Positions 48,407 to 48,827 of a stretch of 48,827 nt of DNA are shown in pieces. Origin of the DNA: a candidate division Zixibacteria bacterium RBG_16_53_22 (GTDB taxonomy: Bacteria; Zixibacteria; MSB-5A5; UBA10806); assembly GCA_001775395.1 (NCBI GenBank), contig MEWP01000167.1, positions 1-48,827 of the forward strand, read 5' to 3'. The number at the start of each line of letters is the position of its first letter. Positions within the stretch are counted from its first letter, which is position 1. The notes under the pieces were generated by a model. It made no database searches. It was given only the letters and a program-made list of their open reading frames with translations, and had not been told where the DNA came from. The position numbers and the translations under genes were made by a program.

Positions 48407-48620
48407 GAAGGTCGCTCAACGGCTTGAAGCCAACGGGTATCAAACCCAGATACTCGACGATAATCGCCTTGGCGTGGTCGTCCCTCACGGGGGGGACCGC
48501 GATGTCCGAAATTCAATACCGATGTGGATGTGGTTGTTTTACTGGATTAAAACCACGACCGTCCACGAACATGCCCGAGGGGATAGAGGCAACGATATCA
48601 TCGAGGTAATGATGTGGTGA
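48393..48620 (+). CDS. Small hypothetical protein with doubtful C-terminus
   Basis: A 75-aa frame from ATG 48393 behind AGGAGGGATGTG. The first 35 residues (RRIEKVAQRLEANGYQTQIL) look natural. After a run of seven G at 48489-48495 the frame becomes odd (PMWMWLFYWIK), while a neighbouring frame reads RCGCGCFTGLKP. A shift in the G-run or an overlapping gene is possible. Confidence 0.5.
   Translation: MRRIEKVAQRLEANGYQTQILDDNRLGVVVPHGGDRDVRNSIPMWMWLFYWIKTTTVHEHARGDRGNDIIEVMMW
48502..48609 (+). CDS. Possible overlapping small zinc peptide
   Basis: A 35-aa frame starting MSEIQYRCGCGCFTG at ATG 48502, with GGGGGGG a few bases upstream as a weak ribosome binding site. Its composition looks more protein-like than the overlapping end of the 75-aa frame. 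It may be the true continuation of that gene after a one-base shift. Confidence 0.35.
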   Translation: MSEIQYRCGCGCFTGLKPRPSTNMPEGIEATISSR

Positions 48621-48622
48621 GC

Positions 48623-48724
48623 ATGTCCAGATACCGCACCAGAACGCAGAAAAAGGGCATCTGGCAAAGCATTAGGGCACGTGTCGGGTCATGGTGGGGC
48701 CATTTTCGGGGCCGTTTCGATTAG
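48623..48724 (+). CDS. Tiny basic protein
   Basis: A 33-aa Arg/Lys/Trp-rich peptide (MSRYRTRTQKKGIWQSI start). It begins 2 bases after the preceding stop and ends just before the composite regulatory element. It may bind nucleic acid; existence uncertain. Confidence 0.4.
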   Translation: MSRYRTRTQKKGIWQSIRARVGSWWGHFRGRFD

Positions 48725-48808
48725 CACTCACTAACAGATTGGACCTATTAACACCCGCTAACGGAAAAAAGGACTTTAAATCTTCCGAATTGAACGACAA
48801 CTCGGAAG
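48725..48808 (+). promoter_or_regulatory. Composite element, copy 2, before a gene starting at the window end
   Basis: ACCCGCTAAC (CGCTAAC at 48756-48762), a 19-base spacer holding TTTAAAT (48777-48783), then CTTCCGAATT (48782-48791), 7 bases, and AACTCGGAAG (48799-48808). An ATG at 48820 follows 11 bases later and may begin the next gene. The TATA-like box touching the inverted repeat suggests an operator over the transcription start. Confidence 0.7.
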
Positions 48809-48827
48809 GCCGTAGAAACATGCCCCG

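Overview
The window reads as a piece of an archaeal virus, or a virus-like mobile element, of moderate to high GC. Archaeal signs are TATA boxes 20-40 bases upstream of several genes, strong GGAGG/GAGGTG ribosome binding sites, a primase of the archaeo-eukaryotic type with PriL-like and XPD-like parts, a HerA-family ATPase and several AbrB-like swapped-hairpin regulators. There is no rRNA, complete tRNA, metabolic operon, CRISPR array, transposase or recognisable integrase. Genes are packed with ATGA or TGATG overlaps, and many encode small Cys-X2-Cys proteins. The host cannot be named from sequence alone; a euryarchaeon such as a methanogen or a Thermoplasmatota member would fit.

Region 1 (1-7.9 kb, minus strand) looks like a virion operon. 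From its promoter near 7.95 kb it runs through a hydrophobic protein, two paralogous beta-rich proteins of 205 and 223 aa (candidate capsid proteins), four consecutive proteins with a C-terminal membrane anchor and basic tail, then large beta-rich and propeller-like proteins at the left edge. GC-rich hairpins sit between several of these genes. Region 2 (8.0-9.66 kb, plus) holds an AT-hook protein, an unknown protein and a membrane-anchored transglutaminase-like peptidase. Region 3 (9.6-19.2 kb, minus) is one tight operon: a zinc-finger protein, a MoxR-type AAA+ ATPase, a DUF2201-like HEXXH metallopeptidase, a probable degenerate VWA partner, and a 973-aa protein with two copies of one domain flanking a glycine/aspartate-rich tract.

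Region 4 (19.3-22.5 kb, plus) carries a 50-aa DUF2080-like regulator, a 611-aa coiled-coil/zinc protein and small proteins. Region 5 (22.5-27.1 kb, minus) carries small proteins, a gene-free stretch with 27-bp inverted repeats, and a 1065-aa primase/PriL-CTD/Fe-S helicase fusion. Region 6 (27.2-33.9 kb, plus) is the replication and recombination block: AbrB regulator, OB-fold protein, possible annealing protein, UvsW-like helicase, PD-(D/E)XK nuclease and a radical SAM protein. Region 7 (33.98-35.5 kb, minus) has four small genes. Region 8 (35.7-44.7 kb, plus) is a long accessory operon with tandem AbrB, ASCH, TOPRIM, HAD, ATP-grasp and DNA methyltransferase genes plus many tiny zinc proteins. 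Region 9 has HerA and AbrB (minus), followed by a plus-strand operon of zinc proteins to the right edge.

The strongest whole-window observation is that I found no GATC anywhere in 48.8 kb, where about 190 would be expected. The most promising functional system is the MoxR-metallopeptidase-VWA operon joined to a glycine-rich surface-type protein. A composite promoter/operator-like element occurs at both 23.4 kb and 48.8 kb with identical spacing.
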